DNA from: XYD12-FULL-36-8 sp964613805
GTDB lineage: Bacteria; Bacteroidota; Ignavibacteria; Ignavibacteriales; Ignavibacteriaceae
NCBI GenBank assembly: GCA_964613805.1
Contig: CAZTJF010000007.1
Coordinates: forward strand, 62,001-126,000
Length of the DNA stretch: 64,000 nucleotides
Reading direction: 5' to 3'
Numbering within the stretch: the stretch's first letter is position 1; each line of letters begins with the position of its first letter. Positions 62,019 through 64,000 of this stretch are shown here, piece by piece. The position numbers and the translations under genes were made by a program. The notes under the pieces are model-generated. The model was not told the origin of the DNA, did no database searches, and saw only the letters and a list, made by a program, of their open reading frames with translations.

Positions 62019-62131
62019 GGAGTAGTATCAGATTTCCTCGTGAATCTTTGAGACTTTGTGTTTTAGTAGTAAAAAATTAAATCACCAACGAAGTACAAAA
62101 CAAGGACACAAAACGAAAACTGATACTCCTC
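62019..62131. repeat. Imperfect inverted structure of heptad-like words between ppdK and queA
   Basis: GTAGTATCAG (62022-62031) pairs with CTGATACT near 62120. Inside are TGAATCTTTGAGACTTTGTGTTTT on one side and ACGAAGTACAAAACAAGGACACAAAA on the other, a degenerate form of the CTTTGTG/CACAAAG heptad-type intergenic repeats found in related genomes. It may form a long hairpin. Function not established. Confidence 0.4.
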
Positions 62132-62169
62132 ATTGATAATTTTTATAAATTAAACAGAGGTGATTGACC

Positions 62170-63204
62170 ATGAAGTTATCGGATTTCAAATATAACTTGC
62201 CGAAGAATTTAATCGCAAAATATCCTGCTTCCCCGCGCGATAAGGCAAAAATGATGGTGGTGAACCATGAAAATCAGGAAATCGAATCAAAAAGATTTTC
62301 TGATGTTATTGACTATATGCAAAAGGGCGATGTAATGGTTGTAAATGAAACGCGTGTGTTTCAGGCGCGGCTCTTTGGTAAAAAAGAAAAAACTAATGCG
62401 AAGATTGAAGTTTTTCTTCTGCGCGAATTAAATGCTGATGACTTTATATGGGATGTGATTGTTGATCCAGCAAGAAAAGTACGCATTGGCAATAAGATTT
62501 ACTTCAACGATAAGCTTTGGTGCGAAGTAATTGATAACACAACTTCACGTGGTAGAACTGTGAGATTCAATCAACCCGGAAATATTTACAGAGCTGTTGA
62601 AAAAATTGGAGTTACTCCACTTCCACCCTATATTAAAAGAGATCCGGAAAAATCTGATAAAGAAAATTATCAAACAGTCTATGCAAAAGTTGATGGGGCG
62701 GTTGCTGCTCCTACAGCCGGACTTCACTTTACCCCCAAGCTGCTCAGTAAGATTGAGAAAAAAGGGATTCATGTAGTCCCTGTTGTTCTGCATATTGGCT
62801 TAGGTTCATTCAGACCGGTTGAGGTTGAAGATTTGACAAAGCATAAAATGGATTCTGAATTCTTTGAGATTACATTAAAATCTGCCGAACAAATAAACAA
62901 ATCAATCTTGAACAAGCATAATGTTTTCGTGGTTGGAACAAGCGCGGCAAGAGCATTGGAGACAAGTGTTACTGCCGATGGGTTAGTCAAACCGAATCGC
63001 GGTTGGACCGATAAATTTATTTATCCTCCTTACGATTTTAAGGTGATTGATAAGCTCATAACAAACTTTCATTATCCCGAATCCACTTTGCTAATGCTTG
63101 TTGCCGCATTTGCAGGATTGGATCTGACTATGAAAGCTTATAAACGCGCCATAAAGGAAAATTACAAACTCTTAAGCTATGGCGATGCAATGCTTATTTT
63201 ATGA
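62170..63204 (+). CDS. queA: S-adenosylmethionine:tRNA ribosyltransferase-isomerase
   Basis: Transfers the ribose of SAM to preQ1 in tRNA to make epoxyqueuosine. The family opening MKLSDFKYNLPKNLIAKYPA starts at the ATG at 62170, with AGAGGTGA 8 nt upstream; the frame from a TTG at 62164 adds only two residues. Other family blocks: GDVMVVNETRVFQARLFG, VAAPTAGLHFTP, LHIGLGSFRPV and GTSAARALE. Pairs with the queC and queF genes about 17 kb away. ispD overlaps its end by 4 nt. Confidence 0.97.
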   Translation: MKLSDFKYNLPKNLIAKYPASPRDKAKMMVVNHENQEIESKRFSDVIDYMQKGDVMVVNETRVFQARLFGKKEKTNAKIEVFLLRELNADDFIWDVIVDPARKVRIGNKIYFNDKLWCEVIDNTTSRGRTVRFNQPGNIYRAVEKIGVTPLPPYIKRDPEKSDKENYQTVYAKVDGAVAAPTAGLHFTPKLLSKIEKKGIHVVPVVLHIGLGSFRPVEVEDLTKHKMDSEFFEITLKSAEQINKSILNKHNVFVVGTSAARALETSVTADGLVKPNRGWTDKFIYPPYDFKVIDKLITNFHYPESTLLMLVAAFAGLDLTMKAYKRAIKENYKLLSYGDAMLIL

Positions 63205-63881
63205 AAACTTTTGCAATTATTCCGGCGGCGGGAAAAGGCAAACGCAGCGGGCAATCAACACCTAAGCAATACATTAAGTTTGCCGGAAAAGAACTCATTA
63301 TTTACGCTTTAGAAGTATTTCAGAAAAATAAACTGATTGATGAAATAATTGTCTCTGCTCATCCGGATTATTTTCCACTTTTAGAAAAGATCAAAAAAAA
63401 ATACAAACTGACTAAAATCACTAAGATTGTACAGGGCGGTAAGGAACGCCAAGATTCGGTTTATAATGCTTTGAAAGCAATTCGTGCCGATAAAAATGAT
63501 TTGATTGCTGTTCATGATGCTGCACGACCGCTTCTTCCGCAAAAAGTACTCACTAATGCCGTTTTAACTGCAAGTAAAAAAGGGAATGCCCTCGTTTGTA
63601 TTAAAGCAAAAGATACTTTAATAAAAGGCACAAATATTGTTGAATCTTACATTGATCGTGAAGAAGTTTTTTATGTTCAGACACCACAGATTTTTAGGCA
63701 CAACGCTTTAATGAGAGCAATGGAAACAGCTTATGCCTCAGATTTTTATGCAACAGATGACTCAATGCTGATTAAAAACTTGGGAATGAAAATAAATATT
63801 GTGGACGGCACGATTAGTAATTTTAAAGTGACGGATAGAGAAGATATGGATTTTTTAAAAAGATATTTGAGGGTAAGGTGA
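63201..63881 (+). CDS. ispD: 2-C-methyl-D-erythritol 4-phosphate cytidylyltransferase
   Basis: Makes CDP-ME in the MEP isoprenoid pathway. The nucleotide-binding loop is PAAGKGKRSG (8-17), followed by KQYIKFAGKELI, GGKERQDSVYNAL, VHDAARPL and a late DDSMLIKNLG. Length 226 aa is typical. Its ATG overlaps the queA stop by 4 nt. Nothing further is seen in the remaining 119 bases of the window. Confidence 0.96.
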   Translation: MKTFAIIPAAGKGKRSGQSTPKQYIKFAGKELIIYALEVFQKNKLIDEIIVSAHPDYFPLLEKIKKKYKLTKITKIVQGGKERQDSVYNALKAIRADKNDLIAVHDAARPLLPQKVLTNAVLTASKKGNALVCIKAKDTLIKGTNIVESYIDREEVFYVQTPQIFRHNALMRAMETAYASDFYATDDSMLIKNLGMKINIVDGTISNFKVTDREDMDFLKRYLRVR

Positions 63882-64000
63882 GTGGAACCTTTGATTAAAA
63901 AGAGCATCTAACTAACTATATAGACCTATTTATATTAAAAAATCACTATAAACTGACTTTTCATTGTGTTTTTAAGGTAATATGATTACTTTTTCCCAAC

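Noticed and set aside
1..64000. tRNA, rRNA, CRISPR arrays or intact insertion sequences
   Set aside because: None recognised by eye. No regular spaced repeats or transposase motifs were seen, though no dedicated search was possible.

Overview
The window looks like a chromosomal segment from an AT-rich, Gram-negative member of the Bacteroidota/Chlorobi group, most likely an Ignavibacteria-type organism. Three lines of evidence support this. Two secreted proteins carry type IX secretion sorting tails with the QNFPNPFNPST-type motif (33034-33867) or a close variant (53015-54991). An lpxB/acyltransferase/lpxK block shows a lipid A outer membrane. The promoter at 46757-46788 has the Bacteroidota form (TTG, about 20 nt, TAnnTTTG). 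Taxonomy is inferred from these features and not from a search.

Layout. 1-6.8 kb: a partial unknown gene, a SMUG2-like DNA glycosylase, a minus-strand quinone-stress operon (yceI, marR, ring-cleaving dioxygenase, esterase), a plus-strand set of small enzymes (CYTH, DUF1569, methyltransferase, GNAT) and a 29-codon remnant of a DinB/YfiT-type gene. 6.8-11.4 kb: a Ktr/Trk potassium uptake pair divergent from a shortened KdpD-like kinase and KdpE-like regulator. 11.4-18.2 kb: an accessory island on the minus strand with VapBC followed by three tightly coupled genes (an 812-aa protein with two alpha-CTD-like repeats and a sigma region 4-like HTH, a 196-aa possible winged-helix protein, and a 591-aa GHKL/MORC-like ATPase), then about 1.3 kb of non-coding DNA with a diverged direct repeat. 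18.2-32.8 kb: mostly chromosomal genes, including glgA, dCMP deaminase, PAP2 phosphatase, rhomboid protease, a TolB-like/TPR protein, an amidohydrolase and a pseudouridine synthase.

33.0-41.2 kb: a compact plus-strand operon encoding a T9SS-secreted protein, a PqqD-like protein, an ATP-grasp ligase, a fold-type III PLP decarboxylase, a urea transporter-family membrane domain fused to an M23 peptidase, a TPR protein, a predicted outer-membrane barrel and a DUF1624-like membrane acyltransferase. This looks like an undescribed biosynthesis and envelope-export pathway. 41.2-64 kb: mainly housekeeping genes (murI, glnD, queF, queC, tpiA, smc, lpxB, lpxK, ppdK, queA, ispD). Among them are a GH2-like protein fused to a Yip1-like membrane domain that appears to lack the catalytic acid/base, and a second T9SS cargo protein.

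The two best candidates for new systems are the alpha-CTD/sigma4 + winged-helix + GHKL ATPase cassette linked to VapBC (11.5-16.9 kb) and the PqqD/ATP-grasp/decarboxylase/UT-M23 operon (33.0-41.2 kb). I saw no rRNA, tRNA, CRISPR array or intact insertion sequence, but I could not run covariance or repeat searches.
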